Positions 1-12,932 of a stretch of 64,000 nucleotides of DNA are shown here, in pieces. The notes under the pieces were generated by a model. That model searched no databases and was not told the origin of the DNA. It saw only the letters and a program-made list of their open reading frames with translations. Source of the DNA: Lethocerus indicus (Eukaryota > Arthropoda > Insecta > Hemiptera > Belostomatidae); contig JACDQD010000003.1 of the NCBI GenBank assembly GCA_019843655.1, forward strand, positions 28,136,224 through 28,200,223, written 5' to 3'. The first letter of the stretch is position 1; each line of letters opens with the position of its first letter. A program made the position numbers and the translations under genes.

Positions 1-3000
1 TCAAATTGTGTGTTCAGGGAACCTTAATATTTCTTTTGAAGGAGTTTCAAAAGAACTGCTTATCGGAGATCATTTCAAATCGCGCGCTATAAAAGTTTCC
101 GCGCCAGTAATTTCGCCAGTGGGCGAGTTGTTTCGAGTGCCGTCCTCACTTCTCGTATTTGTCATTCGTCATTGTTTTTATTTGACAAACAAAAGCCCAA
201 TTCCCCATCTGGCGCCCGTCAGAGGAGGGCATATTTTCTGACGGCTCTTATTTTTCGTTGAAAATGCTGGTCCACATTTGAAATTTTGTTTGGAGCGTTT
301 CATAAATCAAAAGGAAGATATGACAATTTCGAGAGACAGAACTGGGTAATGATGCACCGTAAGTCAGTGGTGTCAACCACCAACCTTTTATTTCCCATGG
401 GGTAGAACTTGGGATTGGGAAATTAAAATCGTCTTGTGGTACAATTGTGTCGGATCTACAATTTTGTTGATACAAAGGGGAAATACGAAATGAAATTTAT
501 TGACATTTTTATACATTACAATAATATGATTCAAGTAATATGGACACAAAGTTACTAGCTCTGAAACCCAATATCTGTCTTACATTAATATATTTTTGAA
601 GTATTTACATTGATATAATTATAACAATTGTAATAATTCTACAGGAAAAAAATCCTTAACGGCAGTTCTTATATTAGAATCGTATCATGTTTTCATACCT
701 GATTATCCGTTTCATATAAATACTTATTAAGTATTATATCTTTAATTGTCTGCGTGGGTTAGTGAGATTATAAAAGGGGGTTTATATCTTCTTAAGCGTA
801 TATAATTCTATACTCTGCGAGAAAACACTGGGTGAGTAAGAAATACTAAAGTTATGGAGAGAAGCCAGAAAATAAATTTTAGGCGGCCTAAGTAACTGAA
901 ACGTGAAAGCTAAATTGGAGGACTCGGACTTAAGAAAGACCGGCTAAATTAAACTTCCACGAACGTTGAGAAAGTGCACAAGAATACAACACATGAGGAT
1001 TAAAAGCAGTCTGACGGTTAATTAGAAGAAAGCTTTCCATTATCTTAGCAAATCCAAGAAACATCCCGTCAAGGACCAACTCCTACCTTTGTACTCAGAT
1101 TTAGTGCCAGACTTAAAAGCACCTGAGAGATACCATTCTCTGACTAAATACCCTTATGCACTGAAACAGTATTTGTTAAACTTAATCTTTTTACACAAAT
1201 GCAGACGGGTTGTTTGAATATATATTTATACCGACATATTGTGTCCGCATCTGCCGGGAGATATTTTTCATGAATATTTTGGCCAGTATAATTTTACTAA
1301 AAGACTTTACCAATGTACAAATATTGACCTACAAATTTTCGGCCATTAATCCCCCATAATTACAGCTGTGTAGGAAACCTGCAGGAGATTTATTTAGACC
1401 CCACTTAGTGGTAGTTCCTCACCTCAACTACTATGCTTAGAAATCTATTTATTTACTTCTCCACTTTGGAACGACTGCGGGAGCGAATTTTACGATTTCT
1501 TAATCTGGGACCGCCATCTTTCCCTCTTAATGTAATAGGTTCAGAGGACGCGGGCGGTTGGAGACGTCGTTTCCTTCGTAACCATCTCCTCCGGCTTCGG
1601 CAAATAGCCGGGCCTCTCATTCCTCTGTAATTCCTGTTTGCCTCCCAAATGGTAGGCGACCATCTGCCGGTGTTTGCGACTGCCAACGAGGGGGGATATT
1701 TTTTCGCCCACCCGGCCTTTTCCGTCCGGTAACGAACTCCACACCCACACACGCGAGTTCGGCCTCGCGCCCACATCAACTCTGAGAAACGCTTTGGGGC
1801 GACGATTGGTTTTCGAATGCTTCGATTCAGTTCCAAATTGAATAAGGTGGAGTTGAATTATTCCGGGAAATTATTGCGCAATCCCAGTTGTATACAGGTT
1901 GACTACAGGCCGTGATGAAAGGATCAAGCAAATGAATGAAACAACTTTCTCGGTTGCAACACTTGTAATTTACTATTTCTGCCCGAAAGTAAAACGTTTT
2001 CTGTATTATTTATTTGGTATAATTATATTATCAATATTACTTGCTGAAAATAGGTTAAAAATACCAGTAAGTAAAAACGTATTTTCTTTCTATTTATGAG
2101 TGCGGAATACTTTTTTGTCACTTGCTTATTCCCCCCTTTTAATTAAATAACGAATACCTTTTTAATTCAACGTGAATTGATTGCATCTCTGAAAACTACA
2201 ATACATTCTAGGGGAATTCGATGTTATCAATAAACATGTTAGTCTTTCAGATTCAAATTCGCTCATGCCGCAATGCCGGATGTTTCGCGTTTAGGATTGG
2301 GTCTTCGCTTTCGGAATCGATGATTAGGAAGGACTTAGTTAATCTTTAGCTTTTGTCCACGAGAATTTCCCATTTGTAAATGTTTTGCGTTCATTTTGCA
2401 GATCAAGTTCATTTTACGGTTCCTAACGGAATGAACTTTAAAATATTGGAGACTTTAAGACGGCCAATAACATTTTTAAGCGATTGGTTTTTTCCCAACT
2501 TTTGATTCCGTCAATGTCAGAAGCCGACGGCGCTATACTGTTTCCAATATAAACCGTTTTTCTTTCCGGGAGAAGAAATTTTGATCAACTAAAATTGGGT
2601 TATAAGAACGGCCAAACGCGTGTTCATGGTAACAGCTTTTACGCTGGTGTATGAAAAAAATATTATGGAAGTTGTCCGTAACAGATCCGAGGCTGTAGGT
2701 TATGACAAAATACTTTTACGCATTAAGATAATTACATTTAATCGCAAAATTAAGAACACTTGGCTCCGGTACGTTACACGTATGCAACTATGCGATTTAA
2801 CATCATTTTTAGTTATAATAAGGTATTTTATTACATCGTTTTTAGGTATCTATTTTATCGTTACTCGGTTTTTGTAATGACCAATTTTGACATCCATGGT
2901 GATTAAATTCGTATGTGATCTGTTACATTTTCCAATTGAGCATCCTGTTTACATTCTACATTTCCTACTACATCCAACGTAAAGTAATGTATTTCACATT

Positions 3001-5511
3001 ACGGGCCATTCCCCCATTCCATTACTGTCAATAGTGAGATATTTACAAATGGGTAAACAAGTTAGTTATTTATTATCGGAGCGTTATACATACCGAGGAT
3101 CTATTCAATGCCTACCTGCCTTTTCAAACCCTAGTACTAATAGTGGCGCCTAGGCTATTGAAGGGCGTATATTGTTAAGGGAGCGAATGTTATCAGGGGG
3201 TCGACGGACCCCAGGGCCCAGTTTCCGGGCGAGGGTTATTGGGAAGCGAGGAGACGGAGATATTCCCACTGTGGTGGAAATTCCGGCTAGAGTTTCCCCC
3301 AGGGTGGAATTCAATTGGCCGTCAAGTGGGTTTTAACGGGCACAATGGACTGAAATTTCGCCGCCGGGATTTACCTCAGCGAAAAATAAAATACCGCCAA
3401 TGGAATCATCTCATTCTGAAGGCTTAGCAGTATTACCCGTCCCAAAAACGAGGTCCCTGCTCTTCTAGGATTCGACGGTTTTATTTTCTATTTCAGTTGC
3501 GTAAGATTCCAAAGCATAAGTTGGGAATATTTTTACTACTCTGGTCAATTTTTTAAATAAAAAATACCTAGTTGAAATTTGTAAATAGGGCAAAAATCCT
3601 GCTCCACAAATCATGCATTGATTGCGACTTCTGAATCCGTGCGTAAATACAACACCAACGAGAATAATGTCATATTAGGAGTATTGCACGAAATTATCCC
3701 AAAATAAAATATGAAGGATATATTCCCCGAACTTAGTTCGTCTGGTATAAATAATACCGGAAAAGCAACAGTTCAAATCCCGAGGAACATTTGTTATAAA
3801 CCTAAAGTGAAGAAAAAAGAGTTTGTAAGGAGGGACGGGAGAGAAATGGTCGGGGCGATGCCCGGCAGTTGGCGGACCGACCCGGGATAAAATAGAGACG
3901 AGAGGGAATAAAGAAGAATAAGGCGCTCTCTCTGGACTACCCTCTTTTTGTCTGTGTGAAAATCACACTTCCCAGTCCGCCGGTGGGAATTGAAATCGCT
4001 GAGGAGATGATTTTTTAAAGGGAAAGCGGAGGGAAAAAGCAAAAATTTTCGGGTGGATATTTTTAATGAACGGTCGTGAAATTAAGAGGATAGCGAGAGA
4101 GAACGTGACCGAAATGGCCAAGTAGTAATCTACTGCTCGCAAATAAGCCAGACTTTGTTTTACACAACTCCAGGGAACTATTTTAACTTGAAAAGTTATT
4201 TGCTTGCTACAGCTTTGTGGTATATATTTTCGCATCGTAAGAATGGACCAATAAATGAGGTTCCAGAACTGGTACTGTTTTAAATTATTATGTGGAATCT
4301 ATATAGAACAGTTTTCAAACCTATTCTTCATGGTTTGTCTCAGTATAGCTGCTAATAACCGTAGTGACACGGTTCTTTATTAGAAAGGACGATAAACAAT
4401 TGAATTTCCTTTTTGTGGTCCTAAACATTAAATTTAGAGATGTTGAATTTCAAGTTTCAATCGCAGTGAACAGTATGGAAGGAGGTGAGGAAATAGCGGG
4501 GCGAAAAGTGACCAAGTGATAATCTAATCCACTGTAAATGAGAGTTTCTTTCACCAGACTCTAGTGGGAACTATAACTTTCTTCTTCCTCAGGGAAACCT
4601 TTACTGTGTAGCTGTAGTTTGAAGTTTTCGCCCTGTTCAACTCCACCAAATTTTGTTTATAGATTTCAGTTTAAAAGGCTGCAGCCTCATTCCAAATTAG
4701 TTCGTGGTGATTTTGTAAAATAAATAAAATATTTTACGCTATTAAAAATGTACGAAAATATAATTTGTTTTGGATTTCACTATGAAACAAACCTAAAAGT
4801 CTATGGAAATTAAAATAGTTTCTATTACCGTTTTACGAAACCTATATTTGAAATCTATTGATGTTTTTTATTGATGACTGAATAATATCTTCCAGACTAG
4901 CAGTTGAGGAACTTCTTCTAGTCAGAATTCGCCTTCTCCTTCTCAATACTCTCTGTACTTTCAGAACAACTATGTCGTTCGGTTCTGAGAAATGTCCCCA
5001 GGGTGTGGTCTGTTTCCGACGTTTCGGAACTCTTACTGGTCCAAACATTGGGGTCCGACCCTTCTTGCCTGAAGTTAGATAGTCATAACGTATACGCCAA
5101 TACACCTCTGCGGGGAATGGGCGCGCTTGTGAGTAATAATAATTTTCTTCTTTTCGGCGTCGCCATTTGGCACGTGTGCTGAACAAAGGAGAGGGCGGGA
5201 TATAAATTGTATGGCCGCGTAAAACTGATGCACGTGACCCGGTTAGGACGGATACATTTTTCATTGGGATATTTATTCAGGGCAGGTCCATGCATAGGCG
5301 GGGCTCTTGTTACAACTGGGCTTCAGCAAACGGCGACAAAGCGGGCACCGACAAATTCCAATATGCATGAACCCTATCTGTAATATTCGTCGCCTCCCTT
5401 ACCACTTGCGCCCACGGCCACTTCAAATCCCCTCAATGCGTTTGTAATTATTATTCTGAACTGAAGACCCCAGGTCTGAAAAACGTACGATACGCTCAAA
5501 TGCACAGTTCC
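1..5511. other. Noncoding AT-rich stretch with small GC patches
   Basis: I see no gene here. A 7-bp hairpin (ccgtcag / ctgacgg, 15-base loop) lies at 216-244. A TATA-like TATAAAAG lies at 769-776 with a good 5' splice-site match (GTGAGT) at 832-837, which could mark a short untranslated first exon, but no coding frame follows. GC-rich patches at about 1480-1830, 3190-3400 and 5100-5450 carry open frames on both strands that overlap in antisense, including the longest frame of the window (140 codons, minus strand, 4842-5264). None has a recognisable domain. Confidence 0.6.
769..776 (+). promoter_or_regulatory. TATA-box-like element
   Basis: The sequence is TATAAAAG followed by a run of G. It sits about 30 bases upstream of a possible start near position 800, and a GTGAGT donor match follows at 832. 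TATA-like strings are common in AT-rich DNA, and no initiator or coding exon supports this one. Confidence 0.15.
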
Positions 5512-5537
5512 GAAATTAAAACTTGAAATTAAAACGT
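5512..5537. repeat. Two-copy 13-bp tandem repeat
   Basis: Two adjacent copies of gaaattaaaactt differ at one position. This looks like a minor local duplication in AT-rich DNA. Confidence 0.7.
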
Positions 5538-6019
5538 TCCTACATTGTTCATACTTTGAGCCCTTAATGAATACAATTCTAATATTCTTAATTCTGTTTA
5601 ATGTTCTAGTTTAGATTGTAATTTGATAAGGTCTTATGAAAAATCACCCCATTTTTATATAACTATTTCGTAATATGAATCCCTACTTATTACAAAGCAG
5701 GGATGGTATTCATGTATATACTCCAAAAATAACAAGTAAAATATCCTGGAAATTAGTGCGTTTATACTAAGTACACTACACACAAACGAAAATTATATAT
5801 AACCTCAGCCGTGTATATTATATGCGCAATATTATAATTGTTTACTTAATAAAATACAATTCAATCAGTATATTGTATAAATGATGGCTCACTTCAATGG
5901 TCTCAATATCTGCACTTATAATCCTTTGAGTTAGTATTTTGCACTGGAAATTATATTTACAGTACTACGTAAGCTGCCACCCAGAATCATATTTTGTTAT
6001 TTTCTACCCAACAATTATT

Positions 6020-6047
6020 CATTTAGTTATTTTCATTTAGTTATATT
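6020..6047. repeat. Two-copy 14-bp tandem repeat
   Basis: Two adjacent copies of catttagttatttt (the second ends atatt) match at 13 of 14 positions. The unit is AT-rich and I infer no function. Confidence 0.7.
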
Positions 6048-8260
6048 TAGGAAGTTATTTGTAATGCTAATTTATTTTATTACACATGAATGGAAGTTTA
6101 AACAAATTTTACTATACAAAATTTAGTTTACGTTAGAATATAATGTAAATATACTGTGGAAAATAGAATATAATTTTTGCTATTTTACTGTTGATTGAAT
6201 TCATTAAGAAATAAACCTAATAATTTAACAATATGTAAACACTATATGGGTGGCCGATAAGGGACAGGTACCCATTTCCTAATTACTCAATTAATTTGAA
6301 ATAATTTAATTTCATATTTTGCCTGGGACAGATTTCTCGATTAGGGCCGGATGGATTTAGATGTCGAGTTTGCTGCTTTTCTGTATCGGCTCAACTGTTT
6401 AATTCGGCAAAGTGGCCTGTTGCTCTGCCTAATCGATAAGAGTTCAGAAGGGGGATTGGCACACACTTCCGGAGCCGGCCTAATGAGTTTCCTCATTTTA
6501 CAACACCTAATTTTCGATTCGGCCATATCTCAGAATGAATTTTAAGAATAAATTTCGGATATCGCTGTACATTTTTAAAGACGCTGAGCTCGGTCCTGCG
6601 TTATTGAGACTGATTCATGGAGAGAGACGATTTGTCCGTCTTCACCGAACGGAATTTCGCCCAAAATTTATTTTCCATAGAGGTTTAAGTAAAACTAACT
6701 AATTATTGTATAGCAGTTGTGGCTCAGTAAACACAGTATTATCTGTGGAATTATCTACTGGGAATATTATATGCGAGAAAATATTAGCGACACCGGGAAC
6801 CGTGGAATGTTTATTCGAAAAGGTATAAAATAAAACGTCTGGAACGTTTCGAAAGGTGTTATAACAGTAAACTCGCTCCGTTAGAGAAAAAAAACGGTGT
6901 CGGCTGGTTTTAAAAATTCGCAGATATAAAAGGACGGAGGGACATCTGAGAGATAGGAGGGGCGCAGCGGGCCGAAAGGAGTTAGTCAGTCGTAAGTCTG
7001 TTCTGAGGGGAAAAGGCAATTATTCTGAGACCAGTGAAGGAGGACTGTAAAAGGGGTTGCGCTGTGGCGGGGGGAGAGAATTTTTCGAACCGTGCCCCGG
7101 TTTTTATCGGTGGGCCCCCTTTACTGGCGGCCCCAACTTCTACAACAGTTTTATGCTCTGCTCTCGCCCCTCGCTGACCCTAGACCGATCCCTTTAATTA
7201 TCCCAACCCGACTTAACCTCTCGGCCAATCCTATCCTTGGATAAGTAAGATAAGAGTAATTTTGTTACAGCCAGTCGATTTTGAACAGAGAGAGTTGATT
7301 GAATTGAATGAATAATTACTAAAAACGTTTTTTGTTGAATGTTTCCCCCTTTCGAGAGGATAGAACGGAATTTAATGATATTTAACCCGGCCGCAGTTGA
7401 AGTGGCGCACATTTCATTATGTACTATTCTCTTCATATTACCACCATTATTCGGTTATGAAATTCTCCGAGCTGAATGAAATTGCCATTAAAACTGCACG
7501 AATGTATTGCATTCGTACTTTTACTGGTATAAAAAGTAGAAATGGTAAATACTTTCATAGGTCTCTTCAAATATTATGGTAGAAAATATTTTCAAGCACT
7601 AAATAAATAATAATGTTAATATTATTCTCTGTAACTATAAATATTCATTATATGTTTTCTCGTGCCATATATTTTTATTAGACCACCAAGAGAGTCATGC
7701 TCCTAGTTAACTTTGGAGGAGATGAAGACCCAGGGACATTGGATGTATCCAACCCTCCTACCTGTAACCCGTGTATTTATTGATAGGATTAAACCGCAGG
7801 GGAGAAGTTAAGGGTCGCGTCGGGCCAATATATTTTATCCGAGCTCCGCGTTTTCACGTTCACCGCCGAGGCCGCATGTTTCATTCCCTCACTGGCTAAA
7901 AGCCAAACCTAAATTTTGAACTGGACTCATTACCGGCCGTTTCAGACTTCGGAAGAGAGATTTATCTAATCGTACTAAGGCAGTAGATTTATTTTACAGT
8001 GCTGTCCTGGCTGTTATACTGCCAACACTGTAATATTAAAAGGGCGAATGACAAAATAATTATAATGGGCAATGTGGGGGTGCGCGTGAATTTGAAATGT
8101 CGTCACTTTTGCGATCTCCAGACTCCACTAACATATTTGGCCCTATCCCAGATCAGTTTGGTCGTCTCGCCATCGTCGACAGCCGTCAATAAATTTGTGA
8201 AGGATTTACGCATGTTACTGTGCAACGACAGTCAGGGTATGATAGGAGATATTTAAAAAA
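6048..8260. other. Noncoding stretch with a GC-rich purine-biased island
   Basis: I see no convincing gene. TATAAAAGG lies at 6925-6933, followed by a purine-rich, GC-rich island to about 7190 with G runs near 7060-7080. The combination resembles a core promoter, but no initiator or coding exon could be tied to it. Open frames at 6351-6545 run on both strands and show no codon bias. Confidence 0.5.
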
Positions 8261-8296
8261 TGTATAAAAACATGTCTAAAAACATGTATAAATATG
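8261..8296. repeat. Three-copy 12-bp minisatellite
   Basis: Three consecutive 12-bp units: tgtataaaaaca, tgtctaaaaaca and tgtataaatatg. The first two differ at one base and the third is more diverged at its end. Confidence 0.8.
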
Positions 8297-8689
8297 TACG
8301 GTGGCTTTGGATACCTGGATCATCCGTGAATTAGTAGTGTAAGAACCAAATCCTTAACATTGAAAACAGAAAATAGTCGTGAAGTTTTAACTCGGGTCAG
8401 TAAGTTGTAATCGACTCAGGTTCGTCGCTTTTTAAAGAGGCGTGTTGTAGAGGGAAAATATTTCACGCGATTTGATGTGGTCGACACGAACACAAGAATG
8501 TTTAAAGCCTTTGATGTAACCCTTCGACGATCATTCTTCGTGGGCTGAGCGACAAAGGTAACATTTTCCTGGGTTCGAATCGGTTTGGGACGACTTTCTT
8601 TCCACCGCTCGCTCCCCCTTCACGAAATCGAGCAATCAGACTTTATATCGGCTCAGAGCCTCGTTTCTATAAGCCTTCTGTACTTCCAG

Positions 8690-8762
8690 TGGTGAGAGAC
8701 TTGCTTCGGAAAAAATTCTTTCCCCAATTCTCTGTTAACTTTTTACTTTACCATGTGAGCAG
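8690..8762 (+). CDS. Candidate internal exon, product unknown
   Basis: I do not recognise the product. A pyrimidine-rich tract ends in ttctgtacttccag at 8689, and 73 bases later an ideal 5' splice site, AGCAG|GTAAGT, begins at 8763. Of the three frames only one stays open between the two sites (the others stop at TGA or TAA). It enters with two bases, has 23 whole codons and exits with two bases. The peptide begins VRDLLRKKFFPQFS and contains LLYHVS. Third positions are not notably G/C-rich. Among the candidates here it has the best pair of splice sites, but no conservation evidence is available and chance cannot be excluded. Confidence 0.25.
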
Positions 8763-11103
8763 GTAAGTAGGTAAGGCAGGTTACTCACTGCTGCAAGTAT
8801 TTAATTTTCATGATAAAATAAACTTTACGGAATTTAGCATTCCACAATAAATCGCGACACCACTTTAAAAATGTACACTTAGATTTTTTTGTACCTCCCT
8901 TAATAAATCAGTTATGCATGCAACAGCGGAACATGAATTGTTCAACTTCAACATCGTCGCTTTGTATTTGACCATTTCTTGTATCTCTATTCTGTGTTTC
9001 GAATTTAAGTTTCAGCCGCCTAGAAGTTGATAAGAGCCACCAGGAAGCGGTTATCGTTAGCCGGTGGAAAACGGGACGATAGAGTTCCTAGACTAGTCCT
9101 TTGTCCTTTATTTCTTTATTTTTGTCTTTGTGAAGATTCTGTCTGGGGCCGTTAGTACTGAAGTGGGATCATCGGTGGATGTTTTATCCAGAAAAACTTC
9201 TTCTATTAATATTATACAGAGAATAATCATTGTCCCTGACCCTTTCTTTTTTGGAAAATTTCACGATATATTTACGGGTATGACAGATAATTGAGAAGAG
9301 TAGAATGTGGAACAATAAAGAAATCATGAAGCGATAGTGCGACCTAATTTTTCATTCAAAGTAGGAATATTCTAATTTTGTGTAATTCAGTTCCTTTTTT
9401 ATTTGAGACGCAATTTTTAACGCAAGAAAAAGCGTGTTGCCTATAGTATTTTCGTCGTTATTTAACTTGTTTCATCAGTAGCATTTTAAACATCGCTTAA
9501 TCAATGTAATGAAGCAGATTTATTTACTATTTGTTTATGAAGTATCAATAATATTGAAAATGGTGCGTTTAGCAATACTATATACCAACTCGGCTCGTTC
9601 AACTCCTCTCGAGCCAATAAATATAGGAGGAAATCGAATTTACCTCGAATCGTAAATCGAGCGATAGCTAAAGGGGAGTTTATAGGGGACATTATGCAGA
9701 CACGCTTTATAGGGAAACTGAACCCGTTGTTTCGGTCAGTTGTATGTCATACCTGAATAGTATTGAAAAGCCCGCGGTGTTTCAAAAGGGTCTAGTTAAC
9801 CGAATGCGGTTGACCTTTACCCGTGTCCTATTTCAAATGTCTTTGAAGGACTGTCCTTCTCCAGGAGAAACGGGCGGCCAATTTTCGATGATGATCGGAG
9901 CTTGTTTGTAATCGCGTGAGTACCCGGAATCCGCGGGTCCTATTCAGGCTCACCCTTTACCGGGTGTATGAGTGCTCGCCAATATCAAATAGGCTCAGAG
10001 ACCCCCCCCTCGACTATTCGAATCCTCCTCAAGACCCCTATTCAGCTATTCATGGCCTCGAGAGGATCCCGAGGTAGAGTCCGTTAAATTTTGAAATTAA
10101 TTTTTCTTTAATGCTCTGCCGAGCAGTTACACCGGCAATTACGCTGAGGCAATTTCTGAGCTCTTCCCCCCTCAATTATTCAGTTATTCTTGAATTATCC
10201 TGGCTAAGATCTGTTAATACGTAATACAATAATTCTTGTAAGTTGTTTACACTCTGCGATCACAAGAGCTTACGATATTTATTTCCGCATATTTAAATTG
10301 ATATATTTTTGTTTGGTCACTAATATTTTATAAGATTATTATTAGCATTCCTCTTGAATATACTGCTTAATCTATAGAAACTTTAGAACTGTTAATTTTA
10401 TAACTTTCAGAAATTTCACAAAAAAAAACGGAAACCGTAAAAATAGCAATAATGTATATTATTGGACATGTATGATTTGCATGGATTTGTCTCTGCGGGG
10501 AAATGTCAGAAGTTAAGCATACTTCAAATACTTACACACAGTTATCCGGTACAAGGGTCAACAGATGAACTTCCAACGATGATGAATATCCCGAAAAATC
10601 AGGAAATATGCGAGAAGTACTGACCATATTTTTCACATCAACCCGAAAAAGCCGCTTTTTTAAAGTCGGAGATTAATGTAATAGCGATCTGGATGATAGC
10701 CCCCTTGATATACTCCCCCAATAAATTGGGGGTTTGTCGTCAAAGACACGGGTCAAAACCAGAAAAAGTGAACCGCAGATCAAACGGATGGTTTATGTTT
10801 CTCTCAAATGAATATCTAAAAAGGTACGTACAGACAGCCTGCAGGGTTAATAACTCTTTTTCAAGATGTTAAGTCATATAGAAGAAAAAGCGAAGTTGAC
10901 CCAAGCTCTCGGTAATTTTCTTAAGTCATACAGTTTTCGTATTCGCAGCGATTATTTACTTAGATGAAACTGAACAAAATATACCCCCATCGAGAAATGA
11001 TAAAAGAATATTGAAAATAAAATAAAAGAAATTGTTCCGGGAAAGTTTTGAATATTTCATCTGTTGCATCCACTAGTTCTTCAATTTCTACCGTTCTATT
11101 TAG
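8763..11103. other. Noncoding AT-rich stretch
   Basis: I see no gene here. A GC-rich patch at about 9850-10090 includes an eight- to nine-base C run near 10003 and a GTGAGT string near 9916, but no open frame fits a splice pair around it. A TTAACCG-type strand-symmetric composition continues elsewhere, with no repeat family recognised. Confidence 0.5.
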
Positions 11104-11132
11104 TATATGCATGCCGAAGAAGCATGCATATA
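11104..11132. repeat. 11-bp perfect inverted repeat (hairpin)
   Basis: Arms tatatgcatgc and gcatgcatata pair perfectly around the 7-base loop cgaagaa. The hairpin ends 8 bases before the long (TA)n tract that starts at 11141, so it may belong to the same unstable, cruciform-prone locus. Confidence 0.85.
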
Positions 11133-11137
11133 TGAAA

Positions 11138-11140
<3 letters not shown>

Positions 11141-11188
<48 letters not shown>
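11141..11188. repeat. (TA)24 microsatellite
   Basis: An uninterrupted run of 24 TA dinucleotides. It is bracketed by two short hairpins, at 11104-11132 and 11187-11211. Any open frame across it, reading Tyr-Ile repeats, is an artefact of the dinucleotide run. Confidence 0.97.
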
Positions 11189-11189
<1 letters not shown>

Positions 11190-11211
11190 GGTACTGTTAC
11201 TCCGTACCGTA
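11187..11211. repeat. 8-bp perfect inverted repeat (hairpin)
   Basis: Arms tacggtac and gtaccgta pair perfectly around a 9-base loop. The first two bases overlap the end of the (TA)24 tract. Confidence 0.8.
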
Positions 11212-12237
11212 GTACAAACTAGAGAAAACGCAAAATCGCAACAGAAACTTTATTGTTCCACTGGCACTAAGAGTAAACCAACATGCTTTACCAGGACCTC
11301 ATTACATTAATGTATTACTAACTGTAGCGGAAAGCCGATACTGTAACATAACACAGTCACAAATAAGCGCGCGGGTACAGAAGATCGTAACAGTGATAGC
11401 ATTAAAAGGTTAAATCAACAAATTAATTTTCATTTGTCCATTGATGAGAATCTGAAAAGCATAGCGTGAGAATGTGGCCTGAAAGTTGGACTTGAGCGTG
11501 ACGTTTTTTACTACGAGGAATTCAATAAAAGAAAGGTCGAAGACTTTTTCTTACGAATAACGTGTAACGGGGCGAGAGAAGCACGTTTCTTATTTTATTT
11601 TCAGTCTGGGACGCAACCCGAGTCTACCCACAAGGTTATGGTTTCCTTATATTCTGTTCCCCTTTATGCGAACGTTCTGCGGGCCCTAAAAGTAGTATAT
11701 AACTTGGTATACAACTGTGTTCGATAAAAATACTAGAAATGGAGGAATGAGTCCTTCAGAGTGGGGTGGGAATGCTTTCAGAGACATTACGTACGATTAC
11801 AACTCTTCCGGTTGATACAAACACTTCCTTGGAACTTCGGGGCTGTCAAGTTAGAATATCGATAAAAATTAGTAATATGTAAGATACCCTACCACTTCAA
11901 TACCGAGAGCGCTGTTGTTTTTCACGGTACGTGTATTGCTTTTACGAAGTGTAGCAAAACCGAAAATCGGCACCCGGCGTAATCGATTGGCTCTAGGGCT
12001 TCTCGATTTCCATTACCGGGCCTGTAGAAGGGGGGGGGGATTCGGCAATTTCTCAGCGTCTCGGCCTATATGAATAGACGCTCTCAAATAATTGATCAGG
12101 TTTGAAGCAGACCGCAAAATTGAACCAGAACGCCGTGCTGGACACAAAAAACTTTACCAATCGATCGGCCCCTCACCTAACAATAGACAGGGAGCATATT
12201 TTTATTTTAAATTGCAATTCAGAGTTCCTGAGTATAA

Positions 12238-12240
<3 letters not shown>
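11212..12240. other. Noncoding interval between two TA microsatellites
   Basis: I see no gene. A 3' splice-like site (cttattttattttcag) at about 11600 is followed by about 40 open codons, but there is no good donor and no codon bias. A run of nine or ten G lies near 12029. Confidence 0.5.

Positions 12241-12280
<40 letters not shown>
12241..12280. repeat. (TA)20 microsatellite
   Basis: An uninterrupted run of 20 TA dinucleotides, about 1.05 kb from the (TA)24 tract. It is followed by aaataaag. Confidence 0.97.
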
Positions 12281-12285
<5 letters not shown>

Positions 12286-12599
12286 AAGTATACATTATTC
12301 GAGGAGTTTAACAATTAAGTAGAAATGGCTTTTATTAAGCCCAAGGAGGCGAAGATCGCAAAGGTGATTAGTATTATAGTACACGTATATAGTACTTTAT
12401 TATGTGTTGTGGAATCGAAGTAGTTGATGTATACAATGAATATGTAAGTATGCATATCTTTACATGAGGACTGAACGATGCCGGCGTTCACGCAAACGTC
12501 AGCTCTCTTGTTTGGAGCGGGGTAGTGAAAGCGGGAACGATCCCCCGCTGATTTATTCAAATTAGTTTTAGTGTATTTTATATTAAAAGTTGCATTATT

Positions 12600-12619
12600 C
12601 CGTCAGGAAAAACTGACGG
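12600..12619. repeat. 7-bp perfect hairpin
   Basis: Arms ccgtcag and ctgacgg flank the loop gaaaaa. The same arm pair occurs with a longer loop at 216-244. A stem with no following T run gives no reason to call it a terminator in a eukaryotic sequence. Confidence 0.6.
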
Positions 12620-12910
12620 CCTAAAATATCCCTATTAAAAATTTCCTATTAAATTATATTTCAGAATATATCTCTCGTCCGTGTAATCGGTGGGATCTGA
12701 AAATACATTAATTTCCCCGTACACCACAAATATAAACGCCGCATGCAAATGTATATTTTACGAATGATATATTTAATCTAATTATACATGTATATTGGTT
12801 TCGTTGCATGTTAATCGAACATATTCCAGAACCGCCACTCAGGTATATTGAATATAACAATTAAATAACAAAAATATATTATGCGCAGATAAATAAATAG
12901 AAGTATACCT

Positions 12911-12932
12911 TTCAATTACGTTCGTAATTGAA
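12911..12932. repeat. 10-bp near-palindrome
   Basis: Arms ttcaattacg and cgtaattgaa pair perfectly around a 2-base centre. This is a 22-bp near-palindrome of the kind that can bind a dimeric regulator or extrude as a cruciform. No partner site was noticed. Confidence 0.7.

Noticed and set aside
4842..5264. Longest open frame of the window (140 codons, minus strand)
   Set aside because: No recognised domain, no splice signals, no codon-position bias, and a length expected by chance in 64 kb.
8571..8581. gggttcgaatc, like a tRNA B box
   Set aside because: The flanks cannot form a T stem and no acceptor or anticodon stem was found.
11107..11310. Open frames across the TA tracts reading Tyr-Ile repeats
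   Set aside because: They are artefacts of the TA dinucleotide runs.
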